From: Vicinamibacterales bacterium
GTDB taxonomy: Bacteria; Acidobacteriota; Vicinamibacteria; Vicinamibacterales; JAKQTR01
Assembly (NCBI GenBank): GCA_025456345.1
Contig: JALOKU010000006.1
Span: 1-64,000, forward strand
Direction of reading: 5' to 3'
DNA length: 64,000 nucleotides
Shown here: positions 11,253-20,409 of the stretch, one piece after another
Layout: each line of letters opens with the position of its first letter
How positions within the stretch are numbered: the stretch's first letter is position 1
Position numbers and translations under genes: made by a program
Notes under the pieces: model-generated
What the model saw: the letters and a program-made list of their open reading frames with translations, nothing else
Databases searched by the model: none
What the model was told of the DNA's origin: nothing

Positions 11253-11569
11253 GGTCTCGGGACGCCATTTCGACCCGCCAGGAGGAGGCGCGTCAGATTA
11301 CCGAGCAGTGTACCACCGACGGGCGGAAATCCGGGTCGCCCCGCCCGCGCAACACCGAGCCTGGCGCCATTCTGGCCGGGATGAGGGAAGAGGCCGCGGA
11401 GGACCGGTGCCGGTGTATCGTGGTCACGACAGGAGGCCCGATGACCGACTGGACCAAGGCGTTCCCAGGCGCCGTGGTATCGCGACAGCGCCTGTCAGGG
11501 CCTCGTCGAGCTGTCGCTGGAGATTCCCGAGTCCATGCCGCACTTCGTCAGGGAAGGGTAGGAGCTGCC

Positions 11570-12511
11570 ATGCGACACGCCAGCCCCATTGCCACCACGG
11601 CTATGGCCGTGGCGGTCCTGGCCACTTCCGCCTCGCTCGTCACCACGGGTGCCATCCGCCTGAAAGGCCGCGCGGCACCGCGCACACAGCTTGTCCTTCT
11701 CGGCACGGGCACGCCGAACGCCGATCCCGATCGCTCCGGCCCTGCCGTCGCCATCGTCGTCGACGACGTGCCGTACCTGGTGGACGCCGGCCCGGGCGTG
11801 GTCCGGCGGGCGGCGGCCGCCTCTGCGCGCGGCATCAAGGGTCTCGACCCGAAGCTGCTCCGCACGGCGTTCATCACGCACCTGCATTCGGACCACACCG
11901 CGGGGTATCCCGACCTCGTCTTCACGCCTGCCGTGCTCGAGCGCGACGCGCCGCTCCAGGTGTACGGGCCTCCTGGTATCCGCGTGATGACCGACCACGT
12001 GATGAAGGCGTGGGCCGAGGACGTGGACGTGCGCCTCCGCGATCTCGAACCGGCGAAGCCGGCCGGATACGAAGTCCGCGCGCACGAGGTGAAGCCTGGG
12101 CTGGTCTATAAGGACGCTCGCCTCTCGGTCCACGCGTTCGCGGTTCCCCACGGCGCGTGGAAACGGTCGTTCGCCTACCGCTTCGACACGCCTGACCGCT
12201 CGATCGTCGTCTCGGGCGACAGCGGTCCTTCCGGCCAGCTGGCTTCGGCGTGCAACGGCTGCGACGTCCTCGTGCACGAGGTGTACTCGACGGCCGGCTT
12301 CGTCACGCGCCCGCCCGAATGGCAGCGCTACCATCGCGTGTACCACACCTCGTCTGCCGAGCTGGCCACGCTTGCGGCGAAGGCGCGGCCCGGCCTGCTC
12401 GTCCTGTATCACCAGCTCTTCTGGGGCACGACTGACGAGGCGCTCGTCGCCGAAGTAAAGCGGGGATACGCGGGGAAGGTGGTCTCGGGGCGCGACCTCG
12501 ACGTGTTCTGA
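11570..12511 (+). CDS. secreted MBL-fold metallohydrolase
   Basis: Signal peptide after ATG at 11570; FITHLHSDHTAGYPDL, VVSGDSGPS, LVLYHQLFWG metallo-beta-lactamase motifs. Confidence 0.88.
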   Translation: MRHASPIATTAMAVAVLATSASLVTTGAIRLKGRAAPRTQLVLLGTGTPNADPDRSGPAVAIVVDDVPYLVDAGPGVVRRAAAASARGIKGLDPKLLRTAFITHLHSDHTAGYPDLVFTPAVLERDAPLQVYGPPGIRVMTDHVMKAWAEDVDVRLRDLEPAKPAGYEVRAHEVKPGLVYKDARLSVHAFAVPHGAWKRSFAYRFDTPDRSIVVSGDSGPSGQLASACNGCDVLVHEVYSTAGFVTRPPEWQRYHRVYHTSSAELATLAAKARPGLLVLYHQLFWGTTDEALVAEVKRGYAGKVVSGRDLDVF

Positions 12512-12522
12512 CCGAGGACCGC

Positions 12523-12648
12523 CTACGGCGAGAGGATGTGCAGTCCCGGGAAGTAGCTGCGGTAACGTCCGGGATCTCTGGTGAGCAGTGTGAGCCCCTC
12601 AATGGCGGCGTGAGCCCCGATGTAGAAGTCGGGCAGCGGCGACGTGTC
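12523..12648 (-). pseudogene. C-terminal remnant of a VapC-like PIN-domain toxin
   Basis: Reverse-strand translation LPDFYIGAHAAIEGLTLLTRDPGRYRSYFPGLHILSP* resembles the VapC C-terminus; no N-terminal part upstream. Confidence 0.7.
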
Positions 12649-12677
12649 GGCCGCTCGGGGCGAACCGGCCCCGCAGC

Positions 12678-13109
12678 TCAGAAGATCCGGCTCGACACCT
12701 GGTAGCTGAGAAAGGCCACGGTAGCCGTGAGGACGGTGCCCCAGGCCAGGTCGACGACGGTGACCAGCACGGGCCAGTCCTTCATGGTGGCCTGGTTGGT
12801 GAGGTCGTACGTGGCGTAGGCGATGAAGCCGAAGGCCGCGCCGTAGGCGAGCGCCCGAGCCGCGCTGCCGGCTTCGAACGCCGGCTTGATGGCGAAGAAC
12901 ACGATGCCGGCGATGTAGACGGCGTAGAAGAGGAGGGCCGCGCCCCAGTTCACGTCCGGGCTCAACAGGTGCCCGATGTGCTGCCGGTAGAAGTTCTTTG
13001 CGACCACGCCCAGCCAGACGAGATCGATGGCGAAGAAGATGAGCATCGTGATGGCATACGTGCCCATCGCGCGCCCGATTCCGAGGCTGGCCGCGGCATC
13101 TGCCGGCAT
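12678..13109 (-). CDS. DUF2177-family membrane protein
   Basis: MPADAAASLGIGRAMGTYAITMLIFFAIDLVWLGVVAKNFYRQHIGHLLSPDVNWGAALLFYAVYIAGIVFFAI...; TAATG junction with upstream gene. Confidence 0.8.
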   Translation of the reverse strand: MPADAAASLGIGRAMGTYAITMLIFFAIDLVWLGVVAKNFYRQHIGHLLSPDVNWGAALLFYAVYIAGIVFFAIKPAFEAGSAARALAYGAAFGFIAYATYDLTNQATMKDWPVLVTVVDLAWGTVLTATVAFLSYQVSSRIF

Positions 13110-13486
13110 TACTTCACCCTCTTCATCACCCAGGGCAGCTCCACCGTCTGGCCGCCCATGTCGGTGCGGGCCACGCCGTTGATGGTGTCGCCGTCGAGCT
13201 TCCCGGCCATGTTGTAGGTCATCGTCCCGCCGGACGGCCGGTCGCGGACGAGGTCGAACGCAAGGTCGCTGCCGCTCACCGTGCCGTTGGTGATCTGGAG
13301 CGTGCGGCCGCCGTCCAGCGTGAACGTGCCCGTGAGCTTGCCGCCGTCGGCCTTCAGGTCGACCTGGCCGGCCACCTGGCCCATCTGGCTGTCCATGGTG
13401 AACGTCCACTTGCCGTCGGCAGGCGACTGAGCCGCGGCGACGGCGGTGAAGGCGACGAAAAGCGCGAACGTGATGGCCTGGCGCAT
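13109..13486 (-). CDS. small secreted beta-rich protein of unknown function
   Basis: Signal peptide MRQAITFALFVAFTAVAAAQ followed by 105 aa DGKWTFTMDSQMGQVAGQVDLKADGGKLTGTF... Confidence 0.75.
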   Translation of the reverse strand: MRQAITFALFVAFTAVAAAQSPADGKWTFTMDSQMGQVAGQVDLKADGGKLTGTFTLDGGRTLQITNGTVSGSDLAFDLVRDRPSGGTMTYNMAGKLDGDTINGVARTDMGGQTVELPWVMKRVK

Positions 13487-13669
13487 CTGACCTCCTGGGT
13501 GCCCTGATAACAAGCGGACCGCCGGCGGTCTGCGCCGCTCAGCACGGGGCTCCGGCCGGGACCCGTGTAGGACGCGGGTTGCCGGGAGAAGGATTCATGG
13601 TTCTGGGTTAGGATGGCCCTGCTGCCGACCGCCCCCTGGAGAGGTGCCGTGGCCAACCGACATACGCCC

Positions 13670-14983
13670 ATGGATGCCGACGCCGTGACCCGCGCGCTGG
13701 AGCGCTCCGGGATTCAGAGCATTTCTCAACTGTCGATTCGGGAAATCAAGAAGCTCGTCGACACGATCGAAGGCGAGACCGGGCAGCGGTACATCCGCAT
13801 GGAGATGGGCATTCCGGGCCTGCCGCCGCATCCGATCGCCGTCAATGCCCAGATCGAAGCCCTCAAGCGCGGCGTTGCCGCCGTGTACCCGGACATCCAG
13901 GGCATCCCGCCGCTGAAGCGCGAGATCTCGCGCTTCGTGAAGAACTTCCTCGACGTCACGGTGGACCCGGAGCATTGCCTGCCGACGGTCGGTTCGATGA
14001 TGGGCGCGATGGCCTGCTTCCTGACCATCAACCGCATGTACGCCAACCGGGAGGGCACGCTGTTCATCGACCCCGGGTTCCCGGTGCAGAAACTGCAGTG
14101 CCGGGTCCTGGGCCACGACTTCATGACCTTCGACGTTTACGACCACCGGGGCCCCAAGCTGCGCGACAAGCTCCGCAGCTACCTCGATACCGGCAAGGTC
14201 TCTTCCATCCTCTACTCCAACCCGAACAACCCTGCCTGGATCTGCCTCACCGAGGACGAACTCGAGATTATCGCCAGGCTGGCCGACGAGTACGACGCCG
14301 TGGTCATCGAGGACCTGGCGTACTTCGGCATGGATTTCCGGCGGGATTACTCCCGACCGGGCGTGGCGCCGTTCCAGCCGTCGGTCGCGCGCCACACCGA
14401 CAACTTCGTGCTCCTGATTTCCAGCTCCAAGGTGTTCAGCTACGCGGGCGAGCGGATTGGCATGCTCGTGGTCTCGGACGCGCTCTGGAACAAGCGCGCG
14501 CCGGACCTCATGCGGTACTATCCGTCCGACCTGCTCGGCTATGCGATGGTCTTCGGCGCGATCTACGCCCTGTCATCGGGAACCTCGCACTCGGCGCAGT
14601 ACGCGCTGGCGGCGGTGCTGAAAGCGGTGAACGACGGCGAATTGAACTTCGTAGAGGGCGTGCGCGAGTACGGCGAGAAGGCGCACATCATGAAGCGGAT
14701 GTTCACCGACAACGGCTTCCGGATCGTGTACGACACGGACCTCGACGCCCCGATTGCCGACGGGTTCTACTTCACCTTCGCCTATCCCGGCCTGACGGGG
14801 GAAGAACTGCTCCGGGAACTGCTGTACTACGGCGTCAGCGCGATCGCCCTGGGCACGACGGGCAGCGAGCGCACCGAGGGGCTTCGCGCGTGCACGTCGC
14901 TCATCCAGCGCTCCGAGTTCCCCGTGCTCGGCGAACGCCTCGCCTTGTTTCACCGCGACCACCAGGCGACGCCGGGCGCGTAG
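13670..14983 (+). CDS. class I/II PLP-dependent aminotransferase
   Basis: MDADAVTRALERSG...; NPNNPAWICL, VVIEDLAYFGMDF, LLISSSKVFSYAGERIG (Schiff-base Lys). Start could be 13613. Confidence 0.88.
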   Translation: MDADAVTRALERSGIQSISQLSIREIKKLVDTIEGETGQRYIRMEMGIPGLPPHPIAVNAQIEALKRGVAAVYPDIQGIPPLKREISRFVKNFLDVTVDPEHCLPTVGSMMGAMACFLTINRMYANREGTLFIDPGFPVQKLQCRVLGHDFMTFDVYDHRGPKLRDKLRSYLDTGKVSSILYSNPNNPAWICLTEDELEIIARLADEYDAVVIEDLAYFGMDFRRDYSRPGVAPFQPSVARHTDNFVLLISSSKVFSYAGERIGMLVVSDALWNKRAPDLMRYYPSDLLGYAMVFGAIYALSSGTSHSAQYALAAVLKAVNDGELNFVEGVREYGEKAHIMKRMFTDNGFRIVYDTDLDAPIADGFYFTFAYPGLTGEELLRELLYYGVSAIALGTTGSERTEGLRACTSLIQRSEFPVLGERLALFHRDHQATPGA

Positions 14984-15030
14984 ACAGGCGGTTCGCCGGC
15001 GTCCCCCGCGATCAACGGGTGCACGATGAG

Positions 15031-16143
15031 TCAGTCGGAGGCCGCCAGGGCACGGAAGGCCCGCCCGATGGCGTCGATCTTTTCCGGGCTCTTGCGCAGG
15101 CCGCCCCACGCAAAGACCATGACGCCGGTCGCCGGCGCGCGGGCGCCTCGGCGCAGCACCTCGTCGATCTGGCGGACCGGCACCGGCTCACCCCAGTCCG
15201 AGATCTGCACGATGGGCCAGATGCGCAGGCGTTCGCCGGGCACACCCCTGATGCCGAGGTAGCTGCCGAGCCAGGCCACCTGGCGTGAGATCCACGCCGG
15301 GTCGCCGGCATGTCCGAATCGCGCGTGGTACGGCATCGGGCTGAACACATCGATGTAGGCGGCCTGGGCCTTCAGGTCGATGGCCAGCTTGTCGATGCGG
15401 GCGCCGCCGAAATCGTCGTCGCTCCACGGGTTGTGGAACGTGCCGAGCAGCGCACCCGGACGCGTCGCGTCTCTGATGTCGCGGAACTCCCGCACCCAGT
15501 CGGTGAAGACCTTCAGCCGCCAGCGCACCCAGGCGCTGCGGTGCGTCGAGAGCAACAGCGCCGCGCGCTCCGGCGTGGACACCTGCGGCAGCGTGATGGC
15601 GGCGTCTGCCTGGAACCGGCGCAGGCACCGGTCGCAGAAACAGGTGTCCGGCATGTTCGGCTCGGCCTGCTCCCAACTCGCGTGGCTGTGGTGGTAGTCG
15701 AGCCAGACGCCGTCGATGGCGAACGTCTCGAGCAGCGCGCGAAAGGCCCGCATCCGCCCGGCGCGATAGCCTTCGTGCGTTGGACAGATGCCCTGCCATC
15801 CGTCCGGCGCGGGCGACACCCGCCCGTCGGTGCCGACGGGGGCGGCATCCGGATGGGCCTTCAGGTACTCGGCCACGTGCAGGGTGTTGAACTCCGCGTA
15901 CGCCTGCACCTGCTGCGCCCGCAACCAGGCCAGGCGCTCCGCGGTGTAGCTGCCCGAGCCGAGCCAGACCGCGTCAACCCCGAACTCCTTGAGGCTGCGC
16001 CCGCTGTCGACGATTTCCTGGGGGATGCCGCCGTAGATGCCACGTACGGGCACGAGTGGCGCGTCCGCCCGCACCGGCGCACGCCCCGTTGCGCCGCCGA
16101 GTGCCAGCACGAGCATGAGATTCAGACATCCACGTAGATGCAT
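15031..16143 (-). CDS. secreted glycoside hydrolase-like TIM-barrel protein
   Basis: Signal peptide MHLRGCLNLMLVLALGGATGRAPVRA; ETFAIDGVWLDYHHSHASW, CFCDRCLRRFQ, FSPMPYHARFG. Confidence 0.7.
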   Translation of the reverse strand: MHLRGCLNLMLVLALGGATGRAPVRADAPLVPVRGIYGGIPQEIVDSGRSLKEFGVDAVWLGSGSYTAERLAWLRAQQVQAYAEFNTLHVAEYLKAHPDAAPVGTDGRVSPAPDGWQGICPTHEGYRAGRMRAFRALLETFAIDGVWLDYHHSHASWEQAEPNMPDTCFCDRCLRRFQADAAITLPQVSTPERAALLLSTHRSAWVRWRLKVFTDWVREFRDIRDATRPGALLGTFHNPWSDDDFGGARIDKLAIDLKAQAAYIDVFSPMPYHARFGHAGDPAWISRQVAWLGSYLGIRGVPGERLRIWPIVQISDWGEPVPVRQIDEVLRRGARAPATGVMVFAWGGLRKSPEKIDAIGRAFRALAASD

Positions 16144-16202
16144 ACGCTGGTCCTCCTGCGCCGGGCACACACCACCACTCTCCACCTGGAGCCGACGAAC
16201 GC

Positions 16203-16613
16203 GTGGCAAGGCGATTCTACTCTCCGGCTGGGTTGACGGGCGCCGTGCTGATCCCCGTCGTGGGCGTAGCGGGCCTTGTCGCGCACATCGAATCCAGCGC
16301 CCACTCGGGTGCGCTCGCGGCCCAGCGCGAGTTCGGCGGGGACCGCGTCGAAGCCCTCGTTCAGATCGTCCAGTCAGACCACCGCACCTTGCGAGAGCGG
16401 AATCGCGCCGTCTGGGCGCTCGGACGGCTGCGCGACAAGCGCGGCCTTCCGGTGCTGCTGAAGTACGACACCGGCGGCGAGTGCGATCACGCCCGATTCC
16501 TGTGCCAGCAGGAATTGAGCAAAGCGATCGACCTCTGCGACGGGACCGCGGGCGGACCGGCCTGGCTGCAGGGAGCGATGGCTCGGCTCAGCCGATGGTC
16601 CGTCCGAGTGTGA
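16203..16613 (+). CDS. hypothetical membrane-anchored protein with HEAT-like segment
   Basis: 136 aa; N-terminal TM segment and RNRAVWALGRLRDKRGLPVLLKYDTGG HEAT-like unit. Confidence 0.55.
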   Translation: MARRFYSPAGLTGAVLIPVVGVAGLVAHIESSAHSGALAAQREFGGDRVEALVQIVQSDHRTLRERNRAVWALGRLRDKRGLPVLLKYDTGGECDHARFLCQQELSKAIDLCDGTAGGPAWLQGAMARLSRWSVRV

Positions 16614-16736
16614 GACTGACGCGGCCGTTGCACCTCGCTCCCCGCAGTTCCTGGTGCGCAAGGCCAAGCGGAATACCTGCACTGAGCCTCCCGCTGCCCG
16701 AGTGTCCTGTCGAGTGCCTGTCAGCCTTCGCTGAAG

Positions 16737-16994
16737 TCCGCCTTCGCCACGCTTCGGGCCGACACGTTCCTCGCGTGGCTTCGGCGGGACAGCTTTCGCT
16801 GGTGCCCACGGGCTTGCCCAGCCGAAGCTCCCCGAGGTAAGCGGCAAGCCGGAGGGGAGCGAGAGCGGTCCGCCTTCGCTGTGGTCCGGATGGCGGCTCT
16901 CCTCCCACAGCTTCGGCGGGACAGCCTTCGCTGGTTCCCACGGGCTTGCCCAGCCGAAGCTCCCCGAGGAAAGCGGCAAGCCGGAGGGGAGCGA
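16737..16994. repeat. tandem direct repeat, period 132 bp, two copies, adjacent to tRNA 3' end
   Basis: gcttcggcgggacag..ttcgctgg.tcccacgggcttgcccagccgaagctccccgagg.aagcggcaagccggaggggagcga at ~16778 and ~16910; tccgccttcgc at 16737 and 16869. Confidence 0.85.
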
Positions 16995-16998
16995 AGGC

Positions 16999-17087
16999 TG
17001 GTGCCGGAGGAGGGAATCGAACCCACACGGGGGGTGAACCCCACGGGATTTTGAGTCCCGCGCGTCTGCCAGTTTCGCCACTCCGGC
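16999..17087 (-). tRNA. tRNA-Leu(CAA), CCA encoded
   Basis: GCCGGAGTGGCGAAACTGGCAGACGCGCGGGACTCAAAATCCCGTGGGG...GGGTTCGATTCCCTCCTCCGGCACCA; acceptor GCCGGAG/CTCCGGC, anticodon loop CTCAAAA. Confidence 0.93.
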
Positions 17088-17162
17088 ACGTCAGGATGGG
17101 CGGGCGGCAGTCGAATGCCGAGTATAACATGCAGGTCCCGCGGCGCCGGGAGCCGCCCGCGC

Positions 17163-19370
17163 TCAGAACCGCAAGTTCGCCGTGAGGATCGCGCTGATGC
17201 CAGGCGCCGGAACGGCCCGTGGATCAGTGCTCCCGGGATAGGATTGATCGAGCATGTTCCGGACGTTGAAATTGAGGTCGATCCACGCCGCAAGCGTGGC
17301 GCCGGCGATCGCATCCACGACGGTATACCCGGGCATGCGGACCTCGGTCGGGCCTGGCCTGTCGTCGACGTCGTAGAACGAGCCCCGCAGCATCACGAAT
17401 CCCTTCGCCGTGACCGGCCTCCGCAGCCCGAGCGTGAAGGTCGCCGGCGGCATGTCGTCCAGCGCGGCGTCATCGTCGAGGGCGATGCCGCGCGTCAGCG
17501 TGGCGGTCGATTCGAGCGAGAGCAGCCACCCCAGCTGCGCCTGGACTTCCAGCTCCAGCCCGCGGATCCGGGCCTCGCCGCGGTTGCGGTAGAAGAAGAA
17601 ATCGGTCGCCGTCTGGTAGCGCTCGATCAGGTCCTTGATGTTGTACTGGAACCCGAAGAAGCCCAGGCGGATGCGGGGGGCCGTGTAACGCACCCCCAGG
17701 TCGAACTGCACGCTGCGCTCGGGTTTGAGGTCGGGATTGCCGGTGATGAAGCCCCGGCCGGTCGGCCCGCGATAGTAGCGATCGGACACGGTGGCGTCAC
17801 GGAACCCGCTGCCGGCCTGGGCAACGAAGGACACCCCGGCCCAGGGCCCGACCGTCAGCGACCCGCTGCCCGAGAGGGCGCCGTTCGAGGTCTCGTGATC
17901 GCCGAAGTAGCCGCCGCTGTTGCGGCTGGTCACGTAGTCGCCGCGGATGCCGGCGGCGACGGTGGCCTTCGGGGTGAGGGCCGCCTCGATGGAGGCGAAG
18001 GCGCCCGTGCCATTCCGCCGCGCCTGCTCGATCGACTCGCTGAAGACCTCGCTCGCCACGCTGCCGTCGAGCGCGTAGTTGGTCACCGTGTCGGTGGCGT
18101 GCACGTTGAAGCGCCCGTTGAGGTCGATGCCCATCTCGACCCGTGCGCGCGCGAACAGGCGCTCGGCGGAGGTGCGGACCTGGAAGTCGTCCGCATTGTA
18201 GTCAGCCTGCTCCAGGGTCCGCCCGCGCGTGGCTGTGGCGAAGCGGTCCTGGTTGGTCACCTGACGGTAGCGGCCGACGAAGGTGTTGATCGTGACGCGC
18301 TCGAACCCGCCGACCTGCCGCAGGTCGTAGGCCGAGGTGAAGCGGTGGGAATCTTCGATGGGGTAGTAGAACCGGACGGTCGCGGAGTTGTTCCGCGGCC
18401 GGCCGATGTCGCGGCCGAAATCGCTCTGCCAGCTCGCGCCGAGAAGGCCCTTCCCGAGTTCGTAGTCCCCCCTGGCGAGGAACCCCCGATCGGTGGCCCC
18501 GGAGTTGAACACGTCACCCTGCGGGCTCCGGTAGTCGTCGAAATACCGGTAGTGAGCCTGCAGCGCCACGCCGCCCTTGCCCAGGCCTTTTGAGATCTCC
18601 GCCCCGGCGCGCGCTTGAGGCGAGCCGGCCCCCAGCGCGCCCACCACGCGCCCGGCCAGCGGGGAGGCGGGATCGATACGCCGCGTGCGCGCGTAGATGA
18701 CGCCGCCGAATGCGTCCGAGCCGTAGGCCACCGAGCCTGGCCCGCGCGCAATTTCGATCGCATCGAGCACGAACGGATCGAGGAACGTCGCGCTCGGGCC
18801 GACACGGCGGTCGCTGGTCACGCGGGCGCCGTCGAGCAGGATGAGCGTCCGCCCGCGGGCGAGGCCCCGAATGGCGGGCACGGCGGCATGGCCTTCCGAC
18901 ACGGTCGATACGCCGGCCACCGTTTCCAGGGCCTGCGTCAGATTCGCCGGTTGGCGGCCCTGAATCTCCCTCGACGGCAGCAGCGTCGTGGCGTTGGCCA
19001 TCGTCGCTTCGATGTCGGGGGCGGTTCCAGCCGTGACGGTCACGGTTTCGTCCACCAGCGGAGAGATCCGGACCTCGAGCAGGCCGTCGGCCGGGACCTT
19101 CTCCACCAGGACCGGCTTCGTGAACCGCTCGCCGGGCAGGATGACCAGCACTTCAAACGGGGGCGTCAGGTCGGGTTTCCAGGAGAAGCGGCCTTCAGCG
19201 TCCGTGTAAACGGACCCCGGCCGGCCGAGTATCGTCACCTCCACCTTGGCGAGCGGAGTGCCGGTTCGTTCGTCGATGACGACGCCTTCTGTGGCAAACG
19301 CGTCAGCACCAATCAGGAGACCGGCCACGCAAAGTAACGCGCTGGCCCACGGCGACCCGCTCAAACGCAT
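17163..19370 (-). CDS. TonB-dependent receptor with N-terminal carboxypeptidase-regulatory-like domain
   Basis: Signal peptide; GVVIDERTGTPLAKVEVTILGRPGSVYTDAEGRF; plug domain AIRGLARGRTLILLDGARV, GPGSVAYGSDAFGGVI; C-terminal aromatic ANLRF. Confidence 0.92.
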   Translation of the reverse strand: MRLSGSPWASALLCVAGLLIGADAFATEGVVIDERTGTPLAKVEVTILGRPGSVYTDAEGRFSWKPDLTPPFEVLVILPGERFTKPVLVEKVPADGLLEVRISPLVDETVTVTAGTAPDIEATMANATTLLPSREIQGRQPANLTQALETVAGVSTVSEGHAAVPAIRGLARGRTLILLDGARVTSDRRVGPSATFLDPFVLDAIEIARGPGSVAYGSDAFGGVIYARTRRIDPASPLAGRVVGALGAGSPQARAGAEISKGLGKGGVALQAHYRYFDDYRSPQGDVFNSGATDRGFLARGDYELGKGLLGASWQSDFGRDIGRPRNNSATVRFYYPIEDSHRFTSAYDLRQVGGFERVTINTFVGRYRQVTNQDRFATATRGRTLEQADYNADDFQVRTSAERLFARARVEMGIDLNGRFNVHATDTVTNYALDGSVASEVFSESIEQARRNGTGAFASIEAALTPKATVAAGIRGDYVTSRNSGGYFGDHETSNGALSGSGSLTVGPWAGVSFVAQAGSGFRDATVSDRYYRGPTGRGFITGNPDLKPERSVQFDLGVRYTAPRIRLGFFGFQYNIKDLIERYQTATDFFFYRNRGEARIRGLELEVQAQLGWLLSLESTATLTRGIALDDDAALDDMPPATFTLGLRRPVTAKGFVMLRGSFYDVDDRPGPTEVRMPGYTVVDAIAGATLAAWIDLNFNVRNMLDQSYPGSTDPRAVPAPGISAILTANLRF

Positions 19371-19664
19371 GATCACGACCTCGACGGAGGGGGAACAGGA
19401 GGCTCCGAGGCACACTACCACGGCCGCCTGGAGTTTGTTTACCGGCGGAAGACGTCGCCCGAAGGCCGCCGTCGGATGCGCAGGGCTTCAGGGTGCCTCG
19501 GCGGTCCACGTCGTCTGCACGCCGGTACAACGTCTGGCTCTGCAAGAACTTGGCGTGCCTTCGCCAGTCACCCGTGGAAGACCGGGGGACGGTGGCTGAT
19601 GCCGACCAGACGTTGGCAAAAGCGAACAAAAAACGAAATACGCGAGAAACACGTGTGATTTCGA

Positions 19665-19693
19665 TTGATTTCTTTAGAAAATCGGGCTACAAT
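19665..19693 (+). promoter_or_regulatory. sigma70-like promoter upstream of carD
   Basis: TTGATT (19665-19670), 17-nt spacer, TACAAT (19688-19693) in a locally AT-rich stretch. Confidence 0.65.
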
Positions 19694-19761
19694 GTCAATG
19701 TTGTAGGTGCCTCCGGCCCTCCGACCTTTCGAACACACCACGAGAAAGTGAGGGGACCTCT

Positions 19762-20334
19762 GTGACATTCCAGATCGGCGACAAGGTCATTTACCCTAAT
19801 CACGGACTTGGCATTGTCGAGCGCATCGAAGAGAAGACCATCCTCGGGACCACCTGCGGTTTCTACCACCTCCGCATTGCCGCCAACGACACGACGGTGC
19901 TCGTACCGCTGGCCAATGTGGACGGCGTAGGGCTTCGCCGGGCGATTGACGATGGGGAAGTGGACAGGCTCTTCAAGCTGCTCGGCGACGGCAAGATCGA
20001 CAGCCAGCAGAACTGGAAGGGCCGCTTCAAGGACAACTCCGAGAAGATGCGGACAGGGTCGATCTACGACGTGGCCGACGTGCTGAAGAGCCTCACGCTG
20101 CTCAGCAAGTCGAAGAGCCTGTCGTTCCGCGAGAAGCGCATGCTGGATCGCGCGCGGTTCCTCATCATCACCGAGGTCGCGGAGGTCACCAGCCGTGTCG
20201 CGACGTCGGTCGAGGGGATTCTCGACCAGGCGCTGTCCAAGTGCATCGCGGCCCGCAGCCGCAATATCGAGAAGGCCAAGGCCGTGAAGGCTCCCATCAA
20301 GCTGGCGGTGGCGAAGCGCGCCAAGGCGTCCTAG
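19762..20334 (+). CDS. carD: CarD/CdnL-family transcriptional regulator
   Basis: GTG start; MTFQIGDKVIYPNHGLGIVERIEEKTILGTTCGFYHLRI... CarD_CdnL_TRCF domain. Confidence 0.93.
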   Translation: MTFQIGDKVIYPNHGLGIVERIEEKTILGTTCGFYHLRIAANDTTVLVPLANVDGVGLRRAIDDGEVDRLFKLLGDGKIDSQQNWKGRFKDNSEKMRTGSIYDVADVLKSLTLLSKSKSLSFREKRMLDRARFLIITEVAEVTSRVATSVEGILDQALSKCIAARSRNIEKAKAVKAPIKLAVAKRAKAS

Positions 20335-20360
20335 TTCCGCTGGTCCGTCGAACGCCGCAG

Positions 20361-20395
20361 GGCCCGACCCGGCATGGCCGGGCCGGGCCTTTTCC
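20361..20395 (+). terminator. rho-independent terminator after carD
   Basis: ggcccgacccggc-atg-gccgggccgggcc followed by ttttcctttat; 13-bp stem with one mismatch. Confidence 0.8.
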
Positions 20396-20409
20396 TTTAT
20401 GATGCGAAC

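Noticed and set aside
11441-11569. Short ORF MTDWTKAFPG... with a good Shine-Dalgarno upstream of the MBL-fold gene
   Set aside because: Opens in frame with the MBL gene but looks like a decayed small gene (alternative frame gives WYRDSACQGLVELSLEIPESMPHFVREG*); too weak to call.
16374-17081. 235-aa minus-strand ORF
   Set aside because: Reads through tRNA-Leu and the 132-bp tandem repeats; not a real protein.
20374-20409. ATG at 20374 as start of the DUF4126 gene
   Set aside because: It lies in the loop of the carD terminator; MELLAG at 20410 is a better start.
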